Source: Ligustrum vulgare
Taxonomy: Eukaryota; Streptophyta; Magnoliopsida; Lamiales; Oleaceae
NCBI GenBank assembly: GCA_963555705.1
Contig: OY743180.1
Location: 43,060,129-43,124,128, forward strand
Direction of reading: 5' to 3'
DNA: 64,000 nt
Below, one piece after another: positions 32,573 to 45,092 of this stretch (the stretch's first letter is position 1; every line of letters begins with the position of its first letter). The notes beneath the pieces were generated by a model. The model worked only from the letters and a program-made list of their open reading frames with translations. It was not told the DNA's origin and did not search any database. The position numbers and the translations under genes were made by a program.

Positions 32573-34004
32573 TGATAAGTGTTATATTAACGTTTATTTT
32601 ATATACTTATATTCTTGAATATGCCATAATGTGATTCTATCTAAATATTATTAATACATTTTATGTTTTATATTGTATAGGATCATAAAAGAAGAAAAAA
32701 AGACCAAAATGCACTCAAAACTGAAGTTTGGGGACTTAGGTGCAAATAAAAGTCACGGCCGTAAGGTAACATGTGTTACAGCCGTAAGAGTGTTAATCAT
32801 GTTAAGAAATATGCAGAGACACAATTACGGCCGTGAATGGGTATGTCACGACCGTAACCCTCAAAAGGTGAAAAATGTGCAGAAACATAATTACGGCTGT
32901 AAAGCAAAAGTCACGGCCGTAACTTCAATTTGCGAGAAATATGCAGAAACTCAATTACGGCCGTAAAAGAAATGTTACGGACGTAACTATTCAAGTCAAA
33001 AATTTCCATATTTAATTATTTCCATAATTTTGGGATTTCTTGATCCCAAAGCTAGGACACGAAATTGAGGCTATAAAAAGGGAATTTCATGACAAGAAAA
33101 TGAGACATTATTATTTTGAAAGAGGCGCTGCTTGTTTGAAGAATTAGAAGGAAATTAGGCAACTCGAGAAGGTGAATCAAGAAAGAAAATTCTAGAATTC
33201 TTCATGACTATGCTCGGCTAAGCTTCCATACCTAGTTCGAAGGGGAAGTTGTATTTCATATCAATTTGTTATTGCTTTTCCAAACTAGTAACGTAGTTCC
33301 AAATTCTTTACTTTGATTTGTTGGATCCTTATGCGTTTTCGATTTAATCAATGCAATTCTTTATTTGATTAAGGCCTTATCATTTAATTTGTTGTATTGA
33401 GATTTGCTATTTTGAATGATTGGATCCGTAAACGTCTTTTTATTCAAATCATAGTAGCAATTGGAAATTTAATATTTTCATAAAGAATTCTAACTTAGGT
33501 TAACTGTCACGAGCGTGTGTGATTGATAATCTAATTCACCCTAATTCTTCTCAACCAATATATAGTTGTTGTCTTAAATCTAAAGAGCTTGTTTTAGGTT
33601 ATTCAATGACTAATGTTTGATTAGAGAGCTTATTCTAATTAAATGCAATTAAGGGAGAATAGGAATAATTAGAGCTTATTAACTATTTACGGGTGATAAA
33701 TCAAAAAGGGAAATTGAACACGCGTTACTTGGAAAATGATAACATTGCGATAGAATACAACTGAACCTGAGAACTAGGGTTTGCAAATAATTGACTTCTA
33801 TTTTATCTAATTTACATTTTTATTTTATTTTCACGTTATTTCCAATACTTGAACTCGAAAACCCCCCATCTATTCTTATTGACAAAGCATTACTTTAGTT
33901 CCCGTTCCTCGTGGGATCGACTCTTACTTTCGCTATTACAATCAAATCTGATAATTTGAGAGTAGATATTTATTTATTATTTTGGTGCATTGCGACACGC
34001 ATCA
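32573..34004 (+). repeat. 5' LTR of element E
   Basis: TG...CA ends and TATAAAAAG near 33072 as a TATA box. It contains the ACGGCCGTAA palindrome array (32750-32990). The open frame at 32673-32966 is an LTR by-product, repeated in the 3' LTR at 43791-44048. Confidence 0.95.
32750..32990. repeat. TTACGGCCGTAA palindrome array in the LTR
   Basis: About eight exact or one-off copies near 32755, 32781, 32825, 32847, 32892, 32911, 32955 and 32977. They are mirrored in the 3' LTR (43838-44068), and six more lie at 39585-39745. Confidence 0.88.
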
Positions 34005-34010
34005 AATTTT

Positions 34011-34027
34011 TGGCGCCGTTGCCGGGG
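34011..34027 (+). promoter_or_regulatory. Primer-binding site of element E (tRNA-Asp type)
   Basis: TGGCGCCGTTGCCGGGG lies six bases after the LTR end, the typical Athila/Tat position and sequence. Confidence 0.9.
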
Positions 34028-34176
34028 AACGGTCAACCAATTTAGGTTATTTAGTTAATTAGAATTATATTTTTTTTTCTGCATTTTATTTTATTAATTT
34101 TATTTTCACTTTATTTGTATAACTTTTCAAAAAAAAAAAAATTTCATTTAACAATTATTTGTACTTCTTTGCTTAT

Positions 34177-35628
34177 ATGCTTAAAACTCGGTCAACTAAT
34201 TGTGAAATTTTTGATCTTGACCCAGAAATTGAGAGGACTTTTCGACAGCAAAGAAGAGCAATGCGACAAATGGCAGCTAACAACATGACTCTTAAACAAC
34301 TAGCTACCCCCGATGTGGCTCAGTAGCCATTATGCATAACGTTCCCAACAGTGGAAGAAGGAAAAACTTTCGAGCTTAAATCTGGGCTCATCCACTTATT
34401 ACCAACTTTTCGAGGGAACCCTGGCGAAGATCCATATAGGCACCTAAAGGAGTTCCATGTGGTTTGCGACAGTATGAGGCCCACAGGCATTACCGAGGAA
34501 CAAATAAAAATGAGAGCCTTCACATTCTCATTGAAGGATGCCGCCACCGACTAGCTCTATTGTCTACCATCGGGAACAGTTACTACTTGGAGCGACATGA
34601 AAAGGCTCTTCTTGGAAAAATACTTCCCTGCATCGAGGGCTGGTACCATCCGAAAGGAAATATGTGGGGTGCGCCAGAACAACAACGAAACATTATATGA
34701 GTATTGGGAGCGTTTCAAAAAGCTCATCTCCAGCTGCCCCCATCATCAGATTAGCGAGCAACTTTTGGTGCAATACTTCTACGAAGGTCTAGCACCAATG
34801 GACAGAAGTATGATAGACGCCGCAAGCGGAGGTGCGCTAATGGACAAGACACCAGAGCAAGCACGGGCTTTAATATCCAACATGGCGGAAAACACTCAGC
34901 AATTCAACTCGAGTAGGGATTCCCAAGTCCGCCGAGTAAACGAGGTAAGTAGTTCCAATATTGAAGGTCAATTATATGAACTAACGAATCTTGTTAAGCA
35001 ACTTGCTGTAGGGAATTCGAAACAAGCCAAAGCCTGTGGAATCTGTTCGAACTTTGGACATCCAACGGATACCTGTCCGGTATTGCAAGAAGAAAACAAT
35101 GAACAGGAAAATGCTGCTGGATGTTTTCCTTTCCAAAGGCAGCAATACAACCCATACTCAAACACGTACAACCCCAGGTGGAGAGATCACCCCAACCTGA
35201 GCTACGGAAATAACAAACTCATGGGTTTTACTTCAAACAAGCCACAAGGACAATTCCAGCAGCAAGGGACTTTCCAACCACAGGGACAATATCAACAAAA
35301 ACCTCAAAATTCAGGTATGTCTCTTGAAGATATGGTTAAGACGTTGGCAACTAACATGATGCAATTCCAACAGGATACCAAGTCAAGCATTCAAAACCTG
35401 GAAAATCAAATGAGCCAAATGGCCACTGCCATAAATAGGTTAGAATCACAATCCAGAGGTAAATTGCCATCTCAACCCGAGATAAATACTAAAAACGTGA
35501 GTGCCATAACTCTCCGAAGTGGAAAAGAAATTGAGAGTCCGAAATTGGAACCGGCTGCACCTGAAATGGAGGGAGATGAAAAGGAAGGAGTCGGGATGAG
35601 AAACAACGCTTCGCAAACCCTGAGGTAA
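34177..35628 (+). pseudogene. gag of element E, interrupted by two TAG codons
   Basis: One continuous frame from ATG 34177 to the stop at 35628 encodes an Athila/Tat-type gag, the capsid/nucleocapsid precursor. It includes the capsid stretch with TFRGNPGEDPYRHLKEFHVV, a CCHC-like knuckle CGICSNFGHPTDTC, and an NPYSNTYNPRWRDHPNLSY tail. In-frame TAGs are at 34324-34326 and 34552-34554; both fit single C-to-T type changes (CAG to TAG, and TGG to TAG in a DWLY-like context). A Gln-rich, then coiled-coil-like region (about 380-450) ends the protein. Frame and spacing are otherwise intact. Confidence 0.9.
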
Positions 35629-35659
35629 AAACTGACTCCCATTTAAATGTCAAACTAAC

Positions 35660-38600
35660 ACCTCCACCTTTTCCTAGCAGGTTAGCAAAGACGAACAAAG
35701 AGAGCAAGGAAAGGGAGATGTTTAGAAAGGTTGAAATCAATATTCCGCTATTGGAGGCCATCAAGCAAGTCCCCCGGTATGCAAAATTTTTAAAGGATTT
35801 ATGCACTAGCAAACGGAAACTGGTGGGAAACGAGAAGGTAAGAATGGGGGAAAGCGTTTCAGCCTTATTCCAAAGGAAATTGCCTCATAAGGGTAAGGAT
35901 CCCGGTATGTTCACTGTGCCATGTCAAATAGGTAACACCAAAGTAAATCATGCACTAATAGATTTAGGAGCATCCATTAACGTAATGCCTAGATCCACTT
36001 ACATTGCATTAAATCTTACTAAAATGACTAAAACAGATGTTATCATCCAACTAGCTGACCGTTCCAATGCATATCCAGACGGGGTAGTTGAGGACGTTTT
36101 AGTGCAAGTAGGGGGGTTGGTGTTTCCGGCAGAGTTTTACATATTAGATATAAATGATGATCACTCCCCTAATTCTACCCCTATACTGTTAGGAAGACCA
36201 TTTTTGTGGACCTCCCAAACCATTATTGATGTAAGAAAAGGGGTGTTAACCATGGAATTCAATGGGGGAGGTAGTGTAATTTAACATCTACGATGCAATG
36301 AAACACCCAAATGATGTATGTGCTGCTTATTCTATTAATGACATTACCCCTGCTGTGCAGAAAATTTTTAAGTTAAATTGCAGGGACGAGCTAGAAACAG
36401 CTATCGTGGAGTCGCTAAGGCAAGATGATGACAACGACGTGGGTATAAGCAAGGAGTTACGGGATGGAATTACTGCACTTAATTCACTGGGACCCGCACC
36501 ACGCAGGTATGCCGTAAAAACAATTCAACTGACAGATTATCCTAACAAATTGCTACCTGCTATCTTGCAGGCCCCAGTGGTGGAAATGAAATCTCTACCC
36601 GCCCATCTGAAATATGTGTTTCTGGGTGATGAAGAATCGCTTCCCGTAATTGTTTCATCCAACCTCACCAAATTAGAAGAAGAAAAACTGGTTCGGGTCC
36701 TTCGGGAGCACAAGGAAGCGATTGGTTGGACCATCGCGGATATCAAGGGAATTAGCCCGTAAATTTGCATGCATCGAATATTGCTTGAGGAAGAAGCTCA
36801 ACCATCGAGACAAGCCCAGTGAAGGTTAAACCTGGCAATGATGGACGTGGTGAAGAAAGAAATTTTGAAACTGCTAGGAGCAGGGATGATTTACCCAATC
36901 TCAGAAAGCAAGTGGATCAGTCCAGTCCAAGTGGTGCCAACGAAATCCGAGGTAACGGTGGTAGAAAACAAAGATGGAGAACTTGTACCAACTAGGGTCC
37001 AAACTGGTTATCGGGTATGCATCGACTACATGAAGGTAAACGCTGACACTCGAAAAGATCATTTTCCCCTTAACTCCAGAAGATCAGGAGAAAACCACTT
37101 TTACTTGTCCATTTGGCACGTTTGCATATAGACGCATGCCTTTCGGTTTGTGTAATGCTCCTGCAACATTCCAACGTTGTATGATGAGCATTTTTTCTGA
37201 ATACATAGGGCAAATTATAGAGGTGTTTATGGATGATTTTAGTGTATGGGGTGATTCATTTGATGCATGCTTGGATAATTTATCATTGATTTTGAAACGT
37301 TGCATTGAGACTAACTTAGTCCTAAATTGGGAAAAATGTCATTTTATGGTAGATAAGGGTATTGTGTTAGGTCATGTAGTGTCGGAAAAAGGAATAGAAG
37401 TTGATAAGGCTAAGGTGGACATCATATCTGCATTACCTTACCCCGCCAATGTGCGGGATATACGATCTTTTCTTGGGCATGCAGGTTTCTATCGCAGGTT
37501 CATCAAGGACTTTTCCAAAATTGCATCACCACTTTGCAATTTGTTGCAAAATGATGTCCCATTAAAATTCACCGAGCTGTGCAAAAAGGCCTTTGACCAC
37601 CTAAGGGAGCGGCTAACTACACCCCCGATCATTCAACCGTCGAACTGGGATCTTCCATTCGAAATAATGTGTGATGCCAGCGACTATGCAGTGGGAGCAG
37701 TCCTAGGACAACGGGTTGGGAGAGCGGCCCATGTGATTTACTATGCCTCCCGAACCCTGAATCAGGCCCAAGCCAACTATACCACCACCGAAAAGGAACT
37801 TCTATCTGTGGTATTTGCTTTAGAAAAATTTCGTCCTTATTTATTGGGTTCTAAAGTGATTATTTTTACAGATCATGCAGCTTTACGGCACTTGTATGTA
37901 AAAAAGGATGCGAAGCCTAGAATCATCCGCTGGATACTTTTATTACAAGAATTTGACTTGGAAATCAAAGATAAGGCGGGGTCCGAAAATGTAGTTGCCG
38001 ACCATCTTAGCCGGGTAGTGAAACCCGAGAACGACCTACCTCTGCGTGAAACCTTCCCAGATTAGGGTTTATTTGCCATCGAAGCAAATCCCCCATGGTA
38101 TGCTGATTTGGTAAATTTCATGACTGCTAAACTAATTCCTACTGGGTTTTCGCAGGAACAAAAGCATAAGATGAGAAGCGATGCTAAATATTACATTTGG
38201 GATGACCCGTACCTGTGGAAGAGATGCCCCGACCAAATCATTAGAAGGTGCGTGCCGGAATCAGAACATCAATCAATCCTCACCTTTTGCCATTCATACG
38301 CATGTGGTGGCCATTTTGGACCTAGAAGGACGGCACAAAAAGTATTGGAAAGCGGGTTCTTTTGGACGACCCTTTTCAAGGATGCATACAGTTTTTGTAA
38401 GTCTTGCGATAATTGCCAAAGAACAGGTAACTTATCCCAACGAGATCAAATGCCTCAAAACCCCATTATTTTATGTGAGATTTTTGACGTTTGGGGCATT
38501 GATTTCATGGGACCCTTTCCCCCGTCGTTTGGTTGTAATTACATTCTTTTAGCTGTCGATTATGTTTCAAAATGGGTGGAGGCAAGGGCCACCCGTACTA

Positions 38601-39391
38601 ATGACGCTAAAGTTGTTGCAGATTTTGTAAAAGCTGTCATTTTTAGCAGGTTTGGAATACCCCGAACTATGATCAGTGATAGAGGGACGCACTTTTGCAA
38701 CCGAACCATTGAAGCCTTGTTACGGAAATATGGAGTGATGCACCGGGTATCAACCGCGTATCACCCCCAAACTAGCGGACAGGCAGAAATCTCCAATAGG
38801 GAAGTGAAGTCCATTCTAGAGAAAACAATTCGACCGGACCGGAAGGATTGGAGCATTCGACTCGATGATGCTTTATGGGCCTACAGAACCGCTTACAAAA
38901 CACCAATTGGTATGTCTCCATACCGATTGGTATTTGGGAAACCATGCCACCTACCGGTGAAACTCGAGCATAAAGCTTATTGGGCCATCAAGCAATGTAA
39001 TATGGATTGGAGTACGGTAGGGGATCACAGGAAGCTTCAATTGCGGGAATTGGATGAAATATGGAATGAGGCTTATGAGAATGCAATGATCTATAAAGAT
39101 CGAACTAAAGCATTTCACGATCAATGCATTTCTCGAAAGAGCTTTTGTGAGGGCCAGAAAGTGCTACTGTTTCAATCCCGGCTCAAATTACACCCAGGTA
39201 AGCTTCGTTCTCATTGGGTAGGTCCATTTGTTGTTACTAATGTATCTCCCCATGGTGCAGTCGATATTAGGAGCTTGCGTACGGATAAACAGTTCAAGGT
39301 CAATGGGCACCGTCTCAAGCCGTATTATGAGGGGTTCCAAACTGAGAACTTGGAGGTGATTGCACTGGAAAACACCAACAAAGGGCACTAG
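35660..39391 (+). pseudogene. pol of element E: protease, RT, RNase H, integrase
   Basis: The protease (about 35718-36284) has ALIDLGASINVMP and ILLGRPF. A 1-bp shift near 36285 leads into the linker and RT N-terminus (36298-37080), with stops near 36760-36830. RT then jumps from [15 protein letters not shown] to [16 protein letters not shown]; the expected intervening block with the first catalytic Asp is missing, and the frame shifts. RT resumes at 37136 with [14 protein letters not shown] and the VFMDDFSV active site. RNase H follows ([26 protein letters not shown]). A TAG at 38063-38065 separates it from integrase in the same frame. Integrase (38108-39391) keeps the HHCC finger ([18 protein letters not shown]) and the DDE residues in [16 protein letters not shown] and [11 protein letters not shown]. 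Confidence 0.93.
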
Positions 39392-40656
39392 TCCCGCGCG
39401 GACTCAGTCGAGCCAATGACTGTAAACAGCGGCGCTGCTCGGGAGGCAACCCGAGAGGGAAGTTTCTTCATCCCTTCAACTCTTTATTTTCGTATTTTCA
39501 TTTTGGTTAATTTTAATTTTTTTTTAGTCATTTCTTTCACTTAAAAAAAAAAAAGAAAACATGAATTTTCCAGTGGCCTTGTTACGGCCGTAAGATAACC
39601 TTTACGGCCGTAACTCAATTCCATTTTTTTTATACAGAGGCCTTATTACGGCCGTAATTACACTTTTACGGCCGTAATTGTTTCTTTAGAATGTGACTTA
39701 CGGCCGTGAAGGTGCCGTAAGTCATACCTTTACGGCCGTAAGTCTGCCCTTTTTCAAAATTTTAAACGGTCCCCTCGCGCATAACTCTCACTCTCCCCCT
39801 CTTCTTAGCCATTCTCCCTATTTCCTCTCACGCATATTCTTCCCATTTCACACCATATTTTCGTTCTTAAGAGAGCCTAATTGCAATCATCCATCACAAC
39901 CTTCATTCTTCACAAGTTCTTCAAGGTATGAAATTTTTTTTTTCTTTCTCTTTTTCTCTTTGTGGCGTGGGTAGTGTGTCATTATACATTGGGTTCTCGA
40001 CTTTTTCCTTTCTAATGAAATAATATGCATTGCTGAGATTGTGTTTTGTGATTTGGGGTATTTGGATTTTGTTTGTTTTACAACAATGGCACCATTACTT
40101 AAACCGCACGCCAAGTGTTCAATAAAATGTCTAGGTGAGTCTGGGTTGTTTGTTTCCTTCATGCTTCAATTCCATTCTCCCTACTATGCTAGTTTGGGTG
40201 TTTTGATGTCATGTTGAGAGTTACATAGAAGGGAAAGGTTGGTGTTTGCTCATGATGATTGCATGACATGGTTGGGTACATTATATTGCCCTCATTGCTT
40301 TGCATATATATATTATTTTTCATGTTATGGTTCCAATCTTTGACTCCGATTTCGCCTAAATTACATGACATGGATATCACGGAAATCGCTTGACCTTTGT
40401 GTTTGAAGTGTGCGGTATAAAGAACACTTGTTAGGACCCTTGTGCTTGTGCCATTTTCTGTTGCCTGACATAGGGACTTATACGATTACTTGTACACTTC
40501 CTTCCCCTTGACTTGCTTATGTGTAATTTATACCTTTCATGTCAGCCTTGATTTTCAAGTTGGGCCTTTACCGTCACGCATTGCATGCTTGCGCACATTT
40601 TCTATTGCTTTACTATCCAGCTCAACTAATCTACTCATTTTTCTACAGGATTTACT
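39392..40656 (+). other. Spacer between pol and ORF3 of element E
   Basis: It begins with a GGCGCTGCTCGGGAGGCAAC motif common just after pol in Athila/Tat elements. Six ACGGCCGTAA palindromes lie at 39585-39745. No coding sequence is supported. Confidence 0.65.
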
Positions 40657-41740
40657 ATGGCCCCACCAACTAAGAAAGGGAAGCAAGTGGCGGGGGAGCC
40701 CTCGTCTGAGCCCCGCCAGGAGAAGAGTCAATCTAAATTGTGCATTAAGGAACGGCTCTTCCTCCCGGAGGACTTTCAGGAATTGAGGAGCGCTGACACC
40801 ATCATTGCCCCCGCGACAGTTTTGGGCCCGCTTCGTCGAATTTGGTTTGGTAAAATTCGCGAGCGGTCTGCCTTTTGGGAATCCCCCGCTGGTATACAAA
40901 TTCTATACCCAGTTCAACAAAGAAATTGGTGACGAGGGATCACTTGACTTCCACCACACCAGAGTGGCTGGGAAACGAATCAAGTTTGATAAGGAAGTGG
41001 TGGATAACTATTTGGGGTTAAATAGCGCTGGCGCTGTCCCCATGTCATCCAATTCCGGTGTTTTCTTTCCGGACCAGGAGGTGTTCCGTTGGGCTTTGAA
41101 GCCTGAACTCCATGACTCCCTGAATGTCATTCTTCCGCACTACAAGAATCGGGATCTACAGCGGGACGCCTGGTACCTGCATCAGTGGGGGTCGGGGAGT
41201 CTCTTCCCACCCACTAGCCTCACTACGGTATCTATTCGCTACCTCCGGGCCTACTATGCCATCACCATGGGAATCAAATTTGACTTGGGACAGCACATCT
41301 ATGATACGATATCCACATACACCAGCTTGATACTGCAGAAACGAGGCATGCCGTTCCCATGTTTACTTACCGCCTTATGTCGGGCTCAAAGAGTTCCCGC
41401 TGCAGTAAGTGACGACACTTTGGGGCATGGGAATCGCCTCACAAAGGTGAGTTTGGAAAATGCTCGCAGGCAGATCATCGCAAAGCGGGGTCGCGGGGAT
41501 AATGGGTCAGGGGAATCCGATGATGATCAAGGCGCCGAGGAGCCCGCAGCACGGGAAGCGCCACATCAGCCCACCGCTCCTACCCCTTTTGAGCTGCAGA
41601 TGCTGGAAATGATGCAAGCCTTCCAAACCTAGATGAATGCTATGCAAGAAGATCAGCAGCTTCTACTGGAGGAGCAGAGAGACATTCGGGAGGAGATTCG
41701 GCAATTGCAGAGAGCTCGAGACAATCAACCTCCACAATAG
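40657..41740 (+). pseudogene. ORF3 of element E (plant retrotransposon extra ORF, env position)
   Basis: ATG 40657 opens MAPPTKKGKQVAGEPSSEPR. A frameshift near 40800 moves the frame to RQFWARFVEFGLVKFASGLP, continuing with DKEVVDNYLGL, WYLHQWGSG and LRAYYAITMGIKFDLGQHIY. This resembles the putative plant transposon protein often found downstream of pol in Athila/Calypso-type elements, sometimes called env-like. The end is acidic and Pro-rich. A TAG at 41630-41632 interrupts a short coiled-coil-like tail (QEDQQLLLEEQRDIREEIRQ) that closes at 41738-41740 in the same frame. I see no clear signal peptide or membrane helix. Function is unknown. Confidence 0.7.
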
Positions 41741-43632
41741 ACCGAGGGAGTTTCCTCTCTTTTTCCCTTTTATTGTTTTACTTTTCAATGAGGACATTGT
41801 ATTGTCTAAGTGTGGGGGGATTAACTTGATTGTAAGCTTATCTACTTTATTTTCTCTTTGTAATCGAATCTTTCAAATTCATTTTGATCTTGTTATCTAC
41901 TTTTGCTACCTATCTATGCTACTTAGGTCCTAAACCATACTTTGATAGGAAGCAACCCCACTTTTGGTTCAATTTTTTTTTGAAAAAAAAAATCATTGCA
42001 TAATTGGATATAAATTGAGCACATAGAGATCGTCTCGGCCAAAGCCTCACAAATAGGTTGAAAATGAAAATAAAAATTGTCAAATATCTACAACCTAGTC
42101 AACCCAACCCACAATAGACGGATTATTCCTTCATATATAACCCTGAACGTCCCAATTATTATACTTTTGTGAGTAGTGATGGTTTGAATACTTTTAACCG
42201 TTATCCTCGACCAATGGACTTAGATTTGGAATGAAGATCAAGCAATGACCTATAACTCATAATTGGATGGGAGAAACACATGAAAACCATAATTTGTGAT
42301 CTTTTGAGCCAAAGAGCTGTTTTTAATACTTATGAGTTCGTAATTCTTTGATGTGTGTCCTGCATGGTTGGGTTATGCTTGGATGTGCTTTCTTGTGCAT
42401 ACCGTTGTAGCTTCTTGATTCAAGTGCAAATTATAGCAAAGGCAATAGGTTAAACCAAATTTGACTTGCTAAAAGAGCCTACCTTGCTACATGGACCATT
42501 AGAAGCCCGTTTGAGCCTTAGCTTTTCTTTGAAATCTTATGCCACGCTACAAGCCACGAATACCCTTTCTTTCGCATTGTCTCTGTTTTGAACCCATAGA
42601 GAAGGGATTCGCAAGCTTTTGTTGATTGAGGATTGTGTTATGGTCTAAGTCTAAGAAGTTGAAATAGTTATCTTGTGTTGGGCGATGGTTGTGTAATGGA
42701 ATGGATTCAGGGGATTGTAATTCTAACTTGTGCAAATTGATGACTACGTAATGATTTGAAAAAAAAAAAAAAGTTGCAGTCTATAATCGAAAAAAAAAAT
42801 CAAAAGAGAAAAAGCAATGAAAATGAAGTTAGTCATGAAAATTAGTAGTTGAGGATGTCAAACACTCAACTTGTGAAAAAAAAAAGAGAGAGAAAAGAAA
42901 AGAAGAGATTCAAGTGTGAATAAAGTTGGGTAGCGAGAAACAATAAAGATCATGTTAAGGGAGAAGGAAGTAATGTTATTTTGAATTGACTTAGTTTGCG
43001 AAATTCCTTCTCGACTCAGCCTAAATATATCCTTTTTCCCCACCTGACCTGAAACCCCGTTGCAACCAAATAAAGACCTTCGCTTTGCACTTGTGTTATT
43101 GTTGGCTCCGATTATGACATTTAGGCAATCTGTGGTACTGACTTATCCATGCAGAGAGCTGAGCAAAAATTCTAACCATTATACACTTTGTGCGAAGAGA
43201 GAAATATCTTGTGAGGGTGTTAAGACCCATTACATTTACTTATGAGTTGTTTGAATTGCTTGGTCTAGGGTTGGTGCTATGAATGTGGTCGGGGATACTG
43301 TGTTGACTGAATTCACATCATAATTAACTCGATATACGCGACTGATTTCCTCTAGAGTCGGGCGAAACTATTTTCCTTATGGTCACTCAATAATGGTTAG
43401 GAGGTGAGTGAACACGAGAGGTGCAAGGAAATGAACCATATCGAGCCATGATTGGGATGGGAAATAAAGGGTGTTGCATCTCTAGCACACACTAACACAA
43501 TCCGATCATGCAATGGAACATTTTTGTTAAAGATAAGTGGGTTGCAACCTCAAGTCTCTAAATTGTAATCTATTGTTTGAATCCTATTCTTTTCTTTGCA
43601 AATCTTTGTTCGAGGACGAACAATGGTTCAAG
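41741..43632 (+). other. 3' non-coding region of element E
   Basis: About 1.9 kb without a supported gene. TAAGTGTGGGGGGATTAAC at 41807-41825 repeats the sequence of the true polypurine tract. A-rich runs lie near 42000 and 42760-42900. Confidence 0.65.
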
Positions 43633-43644
43633 TGTGGGGGGATT
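43630..43644 (+). promoter_or_regulatory. Polypurine tract of element E
   Basis: AAGTGTGGGGGGATT directly precedes the 3' LTR. Confidence 0.85.
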
Positions 43645-45087
43645 TGATAAGTGTTATATTAACGTTTATTTTATATACTTATATCCTTGAATATGTCATA
43701 ATGTGATTCTATCTAAGTATTATTAATGCATTTTATGTTTTATATTGTATAGGATCATAAAAGAAGAGAAAAGAAGAAAAAAGGACCAAAATGCACTCAA
43801 AACTGAAGTTTGGGGACTTAGGTGTAAATAAAAGTCACGGCCGTAAGGTAACATGTGTTACGGCCATAAGAGTGTTAATCATGTTAAGAAATATGCAGAG
43901 ACACAATTACGGCCGTGAATGGGTATGTCACGGCCGTAACCCTCAAAAGGTGAAAAATGTGCAGAAACATAATTACGGCTGTAAAGCAGAAGTCACGGCC
44001 GTAACTTCAATTTGCGAGAAATATGCAGAAACTCAATTACGGCCGTAAAAGAAATGTTACGGACGTAACTATTCAAGTCAAAAATTTCCATATTTAATTC
44101 TTTCCATAATTTTGGGATTTCTTGATCCCAAAGCTAGGGCACGAAATTGAGGCTATAAAAAGGGAATTTCATGACAAGAAAAAGAGACATTATTATTTTG
44201 AAAGAGGCGCTGCTTGTTTGAAGAATTAGAAGGAAATTAGGCAACTCGAGAAGGTGAATCAAGAAAGAAAATTCTAGAATTCTTCATGACTATGCTCGGC
44301 TAAGCTTCCATACCTAGTTCGAAGGGGAAGTTGTATTTCATATCAATTTGTTATTGCTTTTCCAAACTAGTAACGTAGTTCCAAATTCTTTACTTTGATT
44401 TGTTGGATCCTTATGCGTTTTCGATTTAATCAATGCAATTCTTTATTTGATTAAGGTCTTATCATTTAATTTGTTGTATTGAGATTTGCTATTTTGATTG
44501 ATTGGATCCGTAAACATCTTTTTATTCAAATCATAGTAGCAATTGGAAATTTAATATTTTCATAAAGAATTCCAACTTAGGTTAACTGTCACGAGCTTGT
44601 GTGATTGATAATCTAATTCACCCTAATTCTTCTCAACCAATATATAGTTGTTGTCTTAAATCTAAAGAGCTTGTTTTAGGTTATTCAATGACTAATGTTT
44701 GATTAGAGAGCTTATTCTAATTAAATGCAATTAAGAGAGAATATGAATAGTTAGAGTTTATTAACTATTTACGGGTGATAAATCAAAAAGGGAAATTGAA
44801 CACGCGTTACTTGGAAAGTGATAACATTGCGATAGAATACAACTGAACCTGAGAACTAGGGTTTGCAAATAATTGACTTCTATTTTATCTAATTTACGTT
44901 TTTATTTTATTTTCACGTTATTTCCAATACTTGAACTCGAAACCCCCCCATCTATTCTTATTGACAAAGCACTACTTTAGTTCCCGTTCCTCGTGGGATC
45001 GACTCTTACTTCCGCTATTACAATCAAATCTGATAATTTTCGAGTAAGATATTTATTTATTATTTTGGTGCATTGCGACACGCATCA
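43645..45087 (+). repeat. 3' LTR of element E
   Basis: It matches 32573-34004 closely, carries the same palindrome array and is followed by TTCGA. Confidence 0.95.
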
Positions 45088-45092
45088 TTCGA

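Larger units (their letters stand above)
32573..45087 (+). mobile_element. Element E: full-length Athila/Tat-type Ty3-Gypsy retrotransposon (12.5 kb)
   Basis: LTRs of 1432 bp (32573-34004) and 1443 bp (43645-45087) start TGATAAGTG and end ACACGCATCA. TTCGA lies on both sides (32568-32572, 45088-45092). The primer site is TGGCGCCGTTGCCGGGG (tRNA-Asp type) and the purine tract is AAGTGTGGGGGGATTT. The order is gag, protease, RT, RNase H, integrase, then a third ORF. The LTRs are very similar, with mostly C/T and G/A differences and one indel of about 11 bp. Stops, frameshifts and an RT deletion make it non-autonomous. Confidence 0.95.

Noticed and set aside
32673..32966. 97-codon ORF with NYGRE / NYGCK repeats
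   Set aside because: Produced by the ACGGCCGTAA palindromes of the element E LTR; mirrored in the 3' LTR.
40490..40786. Plus ORF ahead of ORF3 in element E
   Set aside because: A frame shadow of ORF3's start and spacer; the MAPPTKKGK start at 40657 is better supported.
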